This document shows positions 44,525 to 56,107 of a DNA stretch of 64,000 nucleotides, piece by piece; the first letter of the stretch is position 1, and every line of letters starts with the position of its first letter. This DNA is from Lithobates sylvaticus (Eukaryota; Chordata; Amphibia; Anura; Ranidae): contig CM053033.1 of NCBI GenBank assembly GCA_028564925.1, positions 204,492,607-204,556,606 on the forward strand, written 5' to 3'. The notes beneath the pieces were generated by a model. The model did no database searches. It was not told where the DNA came from and saw only the letters and a list, made by a program, of their open reading frames with translations. The position numbers were made by a program, and so were the translations under genes.

Positions 44525-45180
44525 AGGGGTGTATTATCTAGGCTACACTGGTCATGTGGATTCTGCTATTGTTTTCTGTCTTTTTGGGTAAATTTTCTCC
44601 CCTTTTCCTTGAAGGTATAGCTTTCCAGCCTTTGGGTGGGGGTACAGACCTCTTGCATATCAGGAGGCTTATGGGATAGCCCCGCCCCCAAAAGTTTGAG
44701 CACCAGCCGCCACTGATTTTAAATAAAACTATCACAATAGAGCAGGGGTTGCCATTACTGGTATATCCTTATAAAAATGTAATCTTTGTGGTTGTTATGT
44801 AGATCTTTTGACTTTAATATACTGTATTTGAAGTCCCTGACCAGTAACGGGGAAGTAGATCAGGACTTCTGATTTGACTTGTTAAATAATTGTTTCAGGT
44901 TAGTGGCACAGAGGGCACCGAGGTCAGAAGATCAGCAAGACAGGCAGACAACGCAAATAGTATTTTCAGAAGGAGGTCAGAAATAGCAGCCTATATTTCT
45001 CACGATAGGTTTCCTTTAAAATAGTTTACAGGAACCCTTTGCTGCCAAGTCAGTGTATGCAGGGTCATCCTGTTCCCTGTGTTCTCAGAATACTGCTGAG
45101 TACTTTATAACAAACGATGGCTTATTTAAATAAATTAGAGTAGCATACATCATGCCTGTTGTTTCTTTGCAAATTTGAAA
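44525..45180. other. No recognised gene or element
   Basis: Unassigned sequence between the LTR-like cassette and the next MITE. No coding frame stands out. Confidence 0.35.
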
Positions 45181-45185
45181 ACTAA

Positions 45186-45463
45186 TGCGGCGTACACACT
45201 GTCGGAATTTCTATCGGATTTTCCGATCGTGTGTATGCAATTCCGACACGCAAAATTCCGACGCATGCTCGGAAATAATTCGATGCATGCTCGGAAGCAT
45301 TAAACTTCCCTTTTATAGTGCTGTCGAACGTGTTTTATGCCGATGTGTTATTGACCGTCGGAATTTGGTGTGACCGTGTGTAGGCAACACAGCTTGAGCG
45401 GAATTCCGTCGGAAAAACCGTCAGAGTTTTTCCGACGAGAATTCCGATCGTGTGTACGCGGCA
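45186..45463. mobile_element. Harbinger-like MITE, shortened (278 bp)
   Basis: TGCGGCGTACACACTGTCGG and CGATCGTGTGTACGCGGCA are flanked by TAA (45183-45185, 45464-45466). It is shorter than its relatives; the core is degenerate (GTCGAACGTGTTTTATGCCG). Confidence 0.85.
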
Positions 45464-45640
45464 TAAGAAAGGGAACAGAGATTTCAATGGTCTAATGGGT
45501 AACAAACTTTCCTGAAAGTTCAGTACTTGGGATCTCACTCAGTAGCTGTGCTGTGAGTACCAATATTCACAATTTCAGACACTTCCTTTGATTATAACTT
45601 CATAAAACCCAAACACATTCCACTGTGTTCAACCATCTAA

Positions 45641-46060
45641 TGCCGTGGTACATACGATCGGAAATTCCGCCAGCAAAAGTCCGATGAGAGTTTTTGGTCG
45701 GAAATTCCAACCGTGTGTATGCTCCATCGGACTTTTGCTGGCAGAATTCCCGCCAGCAAAAGATTGAGAGCAGGTTCTCTATTTTTCGGTCGGAAAAAGT
45801 TCCGATCCGAAATTCCGATCATCTGTACAAATTCCAACGCACAAAATTCCTACACATGCTCGGAAACAATTTCATGCATGCTCGGAAGCATTGAACTTAA
45901 TTTTCTCGGCTCGTCGTAGTACGTCACCGTGTTCTTGATGGTCGAAAGTTTATAGAACTTTTTTGTGACCGTGTGTATGCAAGCCAAGCTTGAGCGGAAT
46001 TCCGTCGGAAAAACTATCCAAGTTTTTTCTGACGGAAAATCCGCTCGTGTTTACGGGGCA
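45641..46060. mobile_element. Harbinger-like MITE (CCAGCAAAAG subfamily)
   Basis: TGCCGTGGTACATACGATCG and CGCTCGTGTTTACGGGGCA, with TAA before and TTA after. Inner words GCCAGCAAAAGTCCGATG pair, and the reverse-sense core is at about 45918 (GTACGTCACCGTGTTCTTGA). It gives the un-rearranged order for the 36270 copy. Confidence 0.88.
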
Positions 46061-46194
46061 TTACTGTTACACTTATCATTTATGAACAGAATTAACCATA
46101 TCAGACAACATAGCTCCCAAATGTCCCTGATTTCGAGGGACTGTCCCTGATTTGGAACAATGTCCCTCTGTCCCTCTTTCCTCCTAATTTGTCT

Positions 46195-46562
46195 TTTGCG
46201 CAAACCAATCAATGTACGCTTATTGCGATTTTTTATTTGCCAAAAATATGTAGAAGAATATATATTGGCTTAAATTGAGGAAGAAATTCGTTTTTTTAAA
46301 AACATTTTTGGGGATATTTATCATAGCAAAAAGTAAAATATATTGTTTTTTTTTTCAAAATGTCGTTGATAGCGCCAAAAATATACGCAGAGGTGATCAA
46401 ATACCACCAAAAGAAAGCTCTATTTGTGGGAAAAAAAGGACATAAATTTTGTTTGGTTACAGTTGCACGACCGCGCAATTGTTAGTTAAAACGACGCAGC
46501 ACCCAATCACAAAAAATGGCCTGGTCATTTAGCAGCCAAATCTTCTGGTCTGTAAGTGGTTA
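46195..46562 (-). repeat. TTAACCACTT-family fragment
   Basis: ATCAAATACCACCAAAAGAA, GGCCTGGTCATTTAGCAGCC and the terminal TGTAAGTGGTTAA match the end of other copies. The other end is missing. Confidence 0.7.
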
Positions 46563-46891
46563 ATGCCTTAGAGAGGAAAACTAGAATATTAATCCTGCAC
46601 CTCCCAGCAGAAGACCAGAATTTATTTGACAGGACAGTGACTGCTTAGAAACCATGTATAACCAAACAGCAACTGGGGACCTTAAGGCCCACTTAATCAG
46701 CAGAGAGCATGGAGTGGGAGAATCCATCCTTCAATGTGCACTGGAACTGCAGGACATAACAATAGACATATACCATAGAGAAAGGAGCGAGTAAGACGGC
46801 CCAGCTGGGGTGGCTGAAAGAACAATTTGTAGATAGCCTGCTGTCAATGTCAGAGAAATCTTGCAAGAGAAAAATAGAAACAAGCTCAATT

Positions 46892-47287
46892 TAGACCCAG
46901 TTTACATGGGGCAATTTGCTCCATGCCCTGTGCAGGGCTGTCTTTTACTGGCATGGGGATGCACGGGTGCTGCATGCATCCCAGTGCCAGTGTCCTATTT
47001 TAGTCTATTGGGACACACGGCTGCATGGACAAAGCCAATGTGTCCCTTTATGACATTCAGGTGCATGCGGGTCCTCAAACTCACCCTGTGTGTGTTCGGG
47101 GACCTGCATCAGCATGCACCCACATGTCATACAGGGACATAGCAGCTGTGCCCGTGCAGCCACGTGTCCCAATAGACTATTATGGGAAGCCAGCATCGGA
47201 ATGCACGCAGCACCTGTGCATCCCTGTGCCAGGAAAGACAGCCCTGAACGTTGCACAGAGCAAATCGCCACATGTGAACAGGGCTTT
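46892..47287. mobile_element. Palindromic MITE inserted in the gypsy fossil
   Basis: CCCAGTTTACATGGGGCAAT and TCGCCACATGTGAACAGGGC face each other. Inner pairs include GTGCAGGGCTGTCTTTTACT with AGGAAAGACAGCCCTGAACG. TTA/TAA-like flanks suggest a Harbinger-type duplication. Confidence 0.75.
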
Positions 47288-47537
47288 AATGTTCCACAAA
47301 ATGTTAGAAGCGTCCATAGCATGTCTGAGAGAAACCCTGAAAACGACAGTTCCTTCAAGTTAGAGTTGTCAGCCCTGGTGCGGGTAGTCACCGAACGCTA
47401 AATACCTGACAGGAGTCAAATTTGAGATCTGGACAGATAACAATCAGTTGGTGCATCTCCAAACAGAAAAACTTTTCACTCTACAGCAATTTTGGCCAGC
47501 CTGTCTGACGAAGTTTAAATTCTCATTGCATTATCAC

Positions 47538-48125
47538 CAGGGGAGGGCTGGGCTGGGGGGCAGAGTGGCAATTGCCCCCTAGGCGACCCAATTTACGTTG
47601 AAAACGGCCGGCGCCTGCTGCCCGCTGCTATTTTTATGGCTGCAGTGGTTGGCCGCTGTTACATTCCGGGAGTTGTAGTCCGCACTCAAGCTCCCAAGCA
47701 GTGCAGAGGAAACTACAACCCCCAGAGACCAGAGACTTGTAGGCAGGGTGCCCGTGACTGGCTCGGGCTGTGGGGCTGGGTGCTGGCTTGTGCTGGCCGT
47801 GGCGTGCAAGCTGAGCTGCCCAGTAAGAGACCCTGACACCCCCAGCTGACCCCCACATCCCATCCCCCCCATACACCCCATTAACCCTGCCCCAGTGATC
47901 AGGCTGCATTGGATGGGCACTGGTGAGACTGCATTTATGGACACTGGTGAGGCTGCATTGATGGGCACTGATGAGGTGGCACTGATCAGGCTGCATTGAT
48001 GGGCACTGGTGAGGCTGCATTGAAAAACCAGCTGGGCATGGATTGTGAGCTGATTCGGTGGTTCAATGGGCCACTTGACTAGACCCCCCCCCCCCTCCAG
48101 GCCTAAGGCTGCCAGCCCTCCCCTG
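47538..48125. mobile_element. hAT-type element with an internal 24-bp minisatellite
   Basis: CAGGGGAGGGCTGGGCTGG and CTGCCAGCCCTCCCCTG are inverted ends, flanked by ATTATCAC on both sides (47530-47537, 48126-48133). The interior (about 47895-48025) repeats GAGGCTGCATTGATGGGCAC-TGGT units. It splits the retrotransposon between its RNase H-like and integrase-like parts. Confidence 0.93.
47895..48025. repeat. 24-bp tandem repeat inside the hAT
   Basis: About six units of GCTGCATTGATGGGCACTGG plus TGAG, with variants, lie wholly between the hAT ends. Confidence 0.85.
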
Positions 48126-48904
48126 ATTATCACCCTGGTGGGAACAATCCTTCAGCACACACCCAGTAACTACTAGCCAGATATCACTGAGATGTCGATG
48201 AAAGTAGAAATATCTGATTTAACTGGAGGTAAGCCGAAGAGTAGGCCTCAGGTGAAATTGATCCATCTACTGGAAGAGTATAACTGGGCAGAGACACACA
48301 GAGATGGTTCAGTGGTTAATTGTAGTTATGGTGGACCACTTTACCAAGTTTGCTGTGGCAGTACCGACCCAAGACCAGACCGGCAAGCTTGCTGCCCAGA
48401 TTGTGAAGGAGCAGTTTTGCCTTCCCTATGGCTGTCCCCACACTGATACAACTGTTGAGAGGCTTAGCTTGTAAGAAACTAAGGAAATGGACCCATTACT
48501 TAGCCAAAGTTGTCTGGAAATACAAGCATACAGTACATTCCTCAACAGGCGATTTACCCAGAATCATTATGTTTGGCCGTATTCTCATGGAGCCCACAGG
48601 CCTATGGGCTACAGTGCACACACAAGAATTTGATCAAACTCAAACTTCCTGGATTAAGGAGTAGAATCAATGACTGTCTGAAGTTCAACAGTTAGTTGAA
48701 GACCAGTCATTGGGTGGAGCAAGGAGAGTTGGCAGCATCAAACTTTGACCTAGTCCAACATAAACTGTAAATAAATATTGTCTACCACCTGCTTTTAGAC
48801 CATTATTTCCAAGACCTCCAGGAGATGGGATCCTGACAATATTAAACAACACAATGATCAACCAGCCCAAGTCCATGTTTCTGCTGTGGAGTCCTCTAAC
48901 TCAC

Positions 48905-49715
48905 AATCCAATGATACACCTGAAGACAGAGACGCATCGCCTGTTGTCCCAGGAGATAGAACCGAGACAAAACGCCTGAAGTGTTCCCAGAGAACTGACT
49001 TTGGGAGACCCCCTGTATACTTTGCATATGATGAATCTGAATGGTGTGCAAGCTTACCAAGGACAGCATATTGGGGTGGAATGTAGAAGAGTGCACATTT
49101 ACTCACCATGCTAAGATGCAGATGCAGGACTCCTTATCCCCTTTGCCATTGAGTTCCTGGATGCTCCCAGGAAATTTAAGATTCTGTGCTTCTCTCCTTC
49201 AGCAGCTCATAAAGGCCACAGCTGATGAGGCGGAGCTAGCTTGGCAAGTAATCTGCAGTCAGATGAGAGGCCCATCACTGTTAGAACCCGCATGTAGCAA
49301 CCATGCAGGTGCCTCATAGCACACAGCTTCTCTTATTGGGCCCAGTTTCTGTGGAGAATTGTTCCCCAATTGCTCCAGAGTACTCTAATTCCATTGGAAT
49401 GATTCCCTGTGTCCCCTGGCCTGGGATCCCTCCAGCTAATTGCCTGTGTTACCAGATCCCAGTTTCTACATTTATATATACGACAGCTTCCTGTTGTCAC
49501 AGGTTTCTAAGAAAGCAGTGGGTGCCCTGCTGACATCCCTAGGAACTGCTTCTTTGGGCACTGCATTCCCTGTTCCACCTTCAGGGTTGCGCTGCCCTCT
49601 CAGCACCTTGGCCTCCAACTAGACTTCTGACAATAGCTGATAACAGCTTGGGAACCTGTTATTTGGCTAGTGATAGCATCAGGACCTGTCATGTTTTTTT
49701 TCTTCCAATTGCTGT
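48905..49715. other. No recognised gene or element
   Basis: May contain further downstream sequence of the gypsy fossil, but no motif is clear enough to claim. Confidence 0.35.
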
Positions 49716-49721
49716 TCTTAA

Positions 49722-50182
49722 AGCGGATTTCCACCCTAAAGTGGAACTTCCGCTTATCGGATTCCTCCTCCCCTCCGGTGCCACAATTGGCACCTTTCAG
49801 GGGGGAGGGGGGTGCAGATAACTGTCTAAGACAGATATCTGCACCCACTTCCGGGAAGAGATAGCCGGAGCTTTCCCGCCCATATCTGAAGATGCCCTGT
49901 TGTGTCTTGGGAAACACAGTTCCCAGGACACAATGGGGACCAATAGAGACACGCAGCGCAACTAGCGCATGCGCAGTAGGGAACCGGGCAGTGAAGCCAT
50001 TGCGTCTTCACTTCCTGATTCCCTGACAGAGGATGGCGGCGGGGCAGCCGAGAGACGAGGGGTCGCTCGTCACATTCTGCTGACACCGCTGGGAACAGGT
50101 AAGTGTCCATTTATTAAAAGTCAGCAGCTGCAGTATTTGTAGCTGCTGACTTTTAATATTTTTGGTGCGGGTGGAGCTCCTC
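49722..50182. mobile_element. TTAA-flanked MITE (AGCGGATTTCCACCC ends)
   Basis: TTAA flanks it (49718-49721, 50183-50186). Left words GTGGAACTTCCGCTTATCGG and CTTTCAGGGGGGAGGGGGGT recur in the copy at 59233-59734. A terminal hairpin AAAAGTCAGCAGCTGCAG...CTGCTGACTTTT lies at 50117-50157. Confidence 0.85.
50117..50157. repeat. Hairpin at the end of the TTAA element
   Basis: TTAAAAGTCAGCAGCTGCAG and GTAGCTGCTGACTTTTAA pair with a short loop. The same hairpin occurs at about 59666-59708. Confidence 0.85.
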
Positions 50183-50341
50183 TTAAAGATTGATCAACAC
50201 CTTTCTAAATTGCAGAATGTATGGACAGAATACAAATACTGATAAACACTGGACGTTGTTTAGAGAATCCAACATCTGAATTTTCATTCTTCAGAATGAT
50301 TGCAAGCAAGCACATCCGTTTTAGGCAATTGTGCATATGTA

Positions 50342-51682
50342 CAGTATCTCACAAAATTGAGTACACCCCTCACATTTTTGTAAATGTTTTATTATATCTT
50401 TTCATGTGACAACACTGAAGGGATGACACTTTGCTACAATGTAAAGTAGTGAGTGTACAGCTTGTATAACAGTGTAAATGTGCTGTCCCCTCAAAATAAC
50501 TCAACACACAGCCATTAATGTCTAAACCACTGGCAACAAAAGTGAGTACACCCCTAAGTGAAAATGTCCAAATTGGGCACAATTAGCCATTTTCCCTCCC
50601 CAGTGTCATGTGACTCGTTAGTGTTACAAGGTCTCAGGTGTGAATGGGGAGCAGGTGTATTAAATTTGGTGTTATCTCTCTCACTCTCTCATACTGGTCA
50701 CTGGAAGATCAACATGGCACCTCATGGCAAAGAACTCTCTGGGGATCTGAAAAAAACACATAAAGTTGGCCTAGGCTATAAGAAGATTGGCAAGACCCTG
50801 AAACTGAGCTGCAGCACGGTGGCCAAGACCATACAGCGGTTTAACAGGACAGGTTCCACTCAAAACAGGCCTCACCATAGTCGATCAAAGAAGTTGAGTG
50901 TAGATGCTCAGCGTCATATCCAGAGGTTGTCTTTGGGAAATAGATGTATGAGTGCTGCCAGCATTTCTGCAGAGGTTGAAGGGGTGGGGGGGTCAGACTG
51001 TTAGTGCTCAGACCATGCGCCACACACGGCATCAAATTGGTCTGCATGGCTGTCGTCCCAGAAGGAAGCCTCTTCTAAAGATGATGCACAATAAAGCCTG
51101 CAAACAGTTTGCTGAAGACAAGCAGACTAAGGACATGGATTACTGGAACCATGTCCTGTGGTCTGATGACACCAAAATAAACATATTTGGTTCAGATGGT
51201 GTCAAGCGTGTGTGGTGGCAGCCAGGTGAGGAGTACAAAGACAAGTGTATCTTGCCTACAGTTAAGCATAGTGGTGGGAGTGTCATGGCCTGGGGCTGTA
51301 TTAGTGCTGTTCCAGCTCTGTGATGTCGTCATGGAGGAGTGGAAGAGGACGCCAGTGGCAACCTGTGAAGTTCTGGTGAACTCCATGCCCAAGAGAGTTA
51401 AGGCAGTGCTGGAAAATAATGGTGGCCACACAAAATATTGACACTTTGGGCCCAATTTGGACATTTTCACTTAGGGGTGTACTCACTTTTGTTGCCAGCG
51501 GTTTAGACATTAATGGCTGTGTGTTGAGTTATTTTGAGGGGACAGGAAATTTCCACTGTTATACAAGCTGTACACTCACTACTTTACATTGTAGCAAAGT
51601 GTCATTTCTTCAGTGTTGTCACATGAAGAGATATAATAAAATATTTATAAAAATGTGAGGGGCTCCCTTTTGTGAGATACTG
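50342..51682 (+). mobile_element. Tc1-type transposon, internally deleted copy (1.34 kb)
   Basis: CAGTATCTCACAAAATTGAG and TTTTGTGAGATACTG are terminal inverted repeats flanked by TA (50340-50341, 51683-51684). A second, inner inverted block (ACACCCCTAAGTGAAAATGT with its mirror) lies near each end, the inverted/direct double-repeat layout of Tc1 elements. It is about 280 bp shorter than the copy at 56492-58111. Confidence 0.95.
50714..51441 (+). pseudogene. Tc1 transposase remnant (DD34E family), central part lost
   Basis: It opens with MAPHGKELSGDLKK and continues with the paired-like DNA-binding region (KKIGKTLKLSCSTVAKTIQR). LWSDDTKINIFG holds the first catalytic aspartate. It ends with EWKRTPVATCE and NNGGHTKY. 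Compared with the 56.8-kb copy, the region holding the second aspartate (FQHDNDPKHT) and the glutamate (PDLNPIEHLW) is deleted after WGCISA. Other damage: loss of RIVALH-like residues near residue 15 and a one-base gain in the G run near 50990. It cannot catalyse transposition. Confidence 0.92.
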
Positions 51683-51689
51683 TATATAT

Positions 51690-52250
51690 ACATTGTGTAG
51701 ACACACCTAGTCTGAATGAATGGCTGGAAAAATACTATGCCCCTGAAATCAGTTGGGCAGGCAATCAGAGGTTCCAATGAATGGCCCTCAGAAAGCACTG
51801 GATCTGTTGCAGTCCTGCTGTTTTATGTAAAACTGCCTTTATTCTTTAAAACAAGCCAGTCTTGCAAAAGAGGTATAAGAATCAGCATTATGACATCATC
51901 ATCAAACTCCCTGTGACCTATGTCTGAACATAAAGGGACAAAGAGAGCAACAGGCCTTTCTTCCTGTACCGAACCCTCCTTTATCTATTATTGTACCTCC
52001 TGCTCACAGTCTTCATCTGTCTCTCTCTGCTCCCAGTTTGATTCATGCCTCTCTCCTGAGCTGCACATAAAGCCAACCAGACACAAACAGGCTGATTTGA
52101 TTAATTGAATTTTTCTCGAGTTTGGCCTTGCACATGTACAAATCTGAAACAGCTGGCTCATGATGTAGGCGAATATAGAAGCAACTTAGCGATGACTGCA
52201 TAAACAGACAGGTGTGGTCATCACACAGCCATATCAACCATCACACAATG
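51690..52250. other. No recognised gene or element
   Basis: About 560 bp of unassigned sequence with a C/T-rich stretch (52015-52060). Confidence 0.35.
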
Positions 52251-52258
52251 TGGTTTGA

Positions 52259-52663
52259 GGCCCCTTTCACATGGACGGACCGCTCAGATCCGCCTGTCAG
52301 TTTTGACGGCGGATCTGAACGGGTGCTCCATGTTATTCTATGGAGCGTCGGATGTCAGCGGAGACATGTCCGCTGACATCCGACCCGGTCCGATCCGCCA
52401 AAAGCAGACGGATGGCTCTACGCCCAGATCCATCGCTGGCGGATCGGATCGGGTGAGATCTGATGAAAACGGACACACTGTCCGTTTTCATCCGATCTCT
52501 CCATAGAGACCAGCGGCGCTCGCAAGCCCCTCCCCGCTCAGTGAGCAGAGAGGGACTTGTCATCCGCCGGCTCAGCGGAGATCAACGGAGAGATCTCCCG
52601 ATGAGCCAGCGGACAGAGAGGCGGGCTCCGTGGAAGTGGAGTCCGCCTCGTGTGAAAGGGGCC
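52259..52663. mobile_element. MITE with GGCCCCTTTCACAT ends
   Basis: GGCCCCTTTCACATGGACGG and CGTGTGAAAGGGGCC face each other; flanks are TGA and TTA. Inner pairs include GGACATGTCTCCGC-type and ATCCGATCTC words. It is a relative of 34333, 34781 and 59872. Confidence 0.85.
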
Positions 52664-52904
52664 TTAAGGCCAAATCCATTTGAAACTGATATTTACACTT
52701 TTATGGTTGCGGGCAAGATGAATCACACAGTGCTTTTATCTGTCTCTCTGGGACATAAAAAGTAAATGATCCCGCTCCCTTCCAGAATTTCCAGCACCTC
52801 AAAAAGTGGTGTCATGAAGCCTGGTTGAGTGTTGGCTTTTTGGTAGGATAGGAAAGAGACTCAAACTGCTTTAGGGAAAATCTAAAGCAGCTGAAGATAC
52901 AGAG

Positions 52905-53515
52905 CAGAGGTGGCTCTTTAATTAGGCAAATTAGGTGGTCGCCTAAGGTCTCTCACTCACAGGGGCCTCGCGGCCACCTAATTTACCTGTGGTCAATCAC
53001 CAGGGTGGCGTTCCACTATTTCTGGTGCTGCCCTATGCTTTCTGATCATCGCTGGTTTCTGCAGTAGTGACAGCACAACTCTCTGGGCGGCCATACTGAA
53101 CTCTCCCCGCCTGGATGCAGCTGGTGTAATGTACGGGAGGCAGGGAGGGGTCTGACATCGCTAGTGCCAAGCATCCATCCAGACACTTTACTTGCAAGTT
53201 GCTGGCACCCACAGCATCACCCACGCCATGCCAGTTGTTGCCTGCCAGCCGAGAGTAACAGAGCCGAGGGTGCTTTTCCCAGATGTGTGTAATGACAGAC
53301 CACACGAGGAGGAACCAGGGAGAAAGAGCATCGTCAATGCTGACCCTCCTATTCATCCCATGTGATTGGCACAGTACACATCCCTGACCCACACAAGCAA
53401 CAGCAGTAATAACATGCTCCGTTTCGGTGTTCTTCCTTAACCCCTGCAAAGGGTGTGAGTGGGGCCTCGTGCTTAAATTTTGCCTAAGGCCTCACAAAGC
53501 CTAGAGCCGCCTCTG
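52905..53515. mobile_element. hAT-type element (CAGAGGTGGCTCTTTAATTA ends)
   Basis: CAGAGGTGGCTCT and CTAGAGCCGCCTCTG are inverted ends flanked by ATACAGAG on both sides (52897-52904, 53516-53523). A 138-codon minus-strand frame inside (53033-53449) has no hAT transposase motif and is not called. Confidence 0.92.
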
Positions 53516-53586
53516 ATACAGAGAAATAGCTTTTCCGCATTCAACCCAGTTTTGTCCACATAAAACTGAAACACCAGTTTGCAGGG

Positions 53587-53704
53587 ATCGGATTTTCCGA
53601 CAACTTTGTCCGACCGTGTGTATGCAACACCAGTGTCGGACAAAATCCATCGGAAAAAATCAGATGGATTTTGTGGTCGGATTTTCCGACCGAGTGTACG
53701 GGGC
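53587..53704. mobile_element. Harbinger-like MITE, right-hand fragment
   Basis: GATCGGATTTTCCGACAACT through TGTACGGGGCTTAA matches the end of 42783-43206 closely. The left part is missing. Confidence 0.8.
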
Positions 53705-53959
53705 TTAAGACTTACAATGAACCTTTGCTTTGCCCACCTATAAAATGAGTCACATCCATCTTTTCCTCCATAGTACTAGGTATTTGCCTTGGCATTGAAT
53801 AGAACAATGGAGAAGTGAGGACAAGGTAAGTCTCTGCTGGGAACGGGAGATTAAAGCAAACCTGTTGCTTTTCCCAAAATGGACAAAGGTTTGCTTTAAA
53901 GGAAAATCCCAGTTTGTATATATAGCTTTCACTCACCTCCTCCTCTGTACTGTTCCTTG

Positions 53960-54351
53960 CAGACCCAACCCTCTAGTTGTTCAACGCCAAATCTTTTTCT
54001 GGTTTAATGATGGCCAGCATAATTTAAGCCAATTTCTGTAAGATGAGTGGGCCAAAATTCCTCCAGGACGCTGTAAAAGCCTCATTGCACGTTATCGCAA
54101 ACGCTTGGTTGCAGTTGTTGCTGCTAAGGGTGGCCCAACCAGTTATTAGGTTTAGGGGGGCAATCACTTTTTCACACAGGGCCATGATGGTTTGGATTTT
54201 TTTTCACCTTTAATAATAAACACCTTCATTTACAAATTGCATTTTGTGTTTACTTGTGTTGTCCTTGACTATTGTTTAAATTGGTTTGATGTTCCGAAAC
54301 ACTTAAGTGTGACAAACATGCAAAGGAACAGGAAACTTTTTCACACCACTG
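53960..54351 (+). mobile_element. Tc1/mariner-type transposon, 3' end fragment
   Basis: A frame 54045-54149 encodes EWAKIPPGRCKSLIARY... and ends VVAAKGGPTSY and stop, a Tc1/mariner-type transposase C-terminus. About 200 bases on, the fragment finishes at CTTTTTCACACCACTG followed by TA, a typical terminal repeat. The 5' half of the element is absent. The clade is not certain. Confidence 0.7.
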
Positions 54352-54377
54352 TATATGATCAAATATTTAAAATTTAA

Positions 54378-54523
54378 ATCCCCAAAAACTTGGGTTAGCG
54401 CAGACTCAACATGTCAGCTGCTGTCTACACATTTCGCAAATTTCTCTGCTTCTTCAGGACATTTAATAAAGCTGTTTTCATGCATAAGATAGACAATATT
54501 TCATCTGTGAATAGATTAACATA
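54378..54523 (-). repeat. Left arm of a 150-bp inverted repeat pair
   Basis: GCAGACTCAACATGTCAGCT through ATAGATTAAC matches the reverse complement of 56108-56262 with scattered differences. It includes the loop motif (TTTCGCAAA...GCTTCTTCAGGAC). The LTR begins immediately after it. Confidence 0.8.
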
Positions 54524-55551
54524 TGTAGCGGCCACAACCCCTAGGGGCAGCCTTGACTTTTCTGGGCTTACCAATTACCTCCTCGTGGTTTGTCGGTTGT
54601 TGTCTAGGGGTTCCCAGGGTTAGTACCCAGTGACTTCAGATGCTGACACATAAAAGTCCTTTTCAAGGTTTTTATTTTGCAGGGGTAACATCCAACATAA
54701 CACAGTCTCAGGTGAGAATTGAGGGCACGGGTGATAAAACTCAGGCACTTTGAACCGCTGACATCCACTGAATGTCTCTTGATTAACCCAGAGAGTAGCC
54801 ACTCGCAACTGGGCGCTTCACTGCTGGATAAACCTCTAGCCAGAGATCTAGCAGCCAACATGTGATCCGGAAACTTTACAAAGTCTCTGCCACAGACTAG
54901 ATTATAACTGAAGATAAGTAGGAACCTTTCCCACAGTACCTGGATCTCTCAGCCTTCTTGGTGATACTGTGAGAAGTGTGGATTCTCTAGTGTCCATACA
55001 ACTCAGCTCCCGGGCTCTTACCGAGCAGCCAGCTTCTTGGCCCTCCTCCGAAGAGTCCTCCCCTGGTCACTTGTAAGAGTTGCCGTGTCCCTCCAATACT
55101 GAGAGCACACCGAGACACCTTCCAAATCCTCCAGTTACTAAGCCTCGAACTAGCCAGTTCCCAGGCTCAGGAACGGACAGATTCCCACCCCAGACCATGA
55201 GGGCCTCTGGGGCTGGTCAGGGTGACCATGCTTGCAGGGAAGGCCGACACTCCTGGGTCCGGGACCCCTCCCGAGGCTGGTCCGGACCGAAACCAGGAAG
55301 CAAAGCAGCAGCCGAACTCCGAACACGTGACTTCAGCACCTTAAATACCCCTTCCCAGACTACGCAGCGGGCCAGACGCGCCCACTGATTGGCTCCGGGA
55401 AAGATTGGTACCCAACACGTCCAACCAGGCTTGGTTCTCAGCCTGTCACAGGTGCCTCACTGCACCTATGACCAGGCGGAACTTCAGTACAGCCCAGCCA
55501 GACTGATGCCAAAGTAAAACCTGTACAATTAACCACCAGAACTCTGTTACA
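54524..55551 (-). mobile_element. Fossil LTR (minus strand), Ty3/gypsy-like layout
   Basis: Read on the minus strand it starts TGTAACAG and ends GGCCGCTACA (TG...CA). In order it has a CCAAT box (GAGCCAATCAG), a TATA-like GGTATTTAAGG, a long leader and a poly(A) signal (AAAATAAAAACC). No coding frame or partner LTR lies in the window, so it is a solo or truncated copy. A matching 5-bp target duplication is not seen. It lies between the arm at 54378 and sequence that continues that arm at about 55695, so it is younger than that repeat. Confidence 0.6.
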
Positions 55552-55859
55552 GTTCTGGAAAAAACAAAATTTACATTGATAGCGCACACTTAATAAAGTG
55601 TGGGCTCTACACATACATAGACATTAATCAATATATAATACTGACTGGGCTTATTTGGCGATAGAAAGAGAAAAAAAAGGGGGGGGGGATTTATAACACC
55701 CACCTGACACTTATACTCAGACCAAATGCAGATATAATGACACAACCCATCCAGGATACAAATTGCACTCCCACCAGGTACATTGCAGAGCAAAAAAACA
55801 TTGATGAACAGTATCCGCACAATAAGATTCTCATTAACTCTGCAAATAAAACAAGAAAT

Positions 55860-55860
<1 letters not shown>

Positions 55861-55912
<52 letters not shown>
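55861..55912. repeat. (AT)n microsatellite
   Basis: About 25 AT dinucleotides without interruption. Confidence 0.97.
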
Positions 55913-55914
<2 letters not shown>

Positions 55915-56107
55915 GCAATATAATATGTAAAAATCAGTGTACATAAAGGAATAGTAATAATCGTGAATATGTTACCTTCATAATTACATCCAAGTAAAAG
56001 GAGATCAAACTGCCATTACTATAAGCAACATGTGCTGGCGAATCCTGGATTTAACTGGTGACTCCAAATTATGAAAATTTTTGGTCCAAGTATAAGTGTC
56101 AGGTAGG

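Larger units (their letters stand above)
46565..48900 (+). mobile_element. Ty3/gypsy-type retrotransposon fossil (pol remnants)
   Basis: Two parts are recognisable: an RNase H-like part around 47340-47535 and integrase-like parts around 48300-48620, in the order expected of Ty3/gypsy pol. The copy is clearly broken many times and cannot be functional. LTRs, gag and protease were not identified, and its outer limits are estimates. Two later elements interrupt it: a palindromic MITE (46892-47287) and a hAT (47538-48125), which dates it as older than both. Confidence 0.75.

Noticed and set aside
53033-53449. 138-codon minus-strand frame as a hAT transposase piece
   Set aside because: No transposase or dimerisation motif is visible, and the element around it is only 611 bp with non-autonomous structure.
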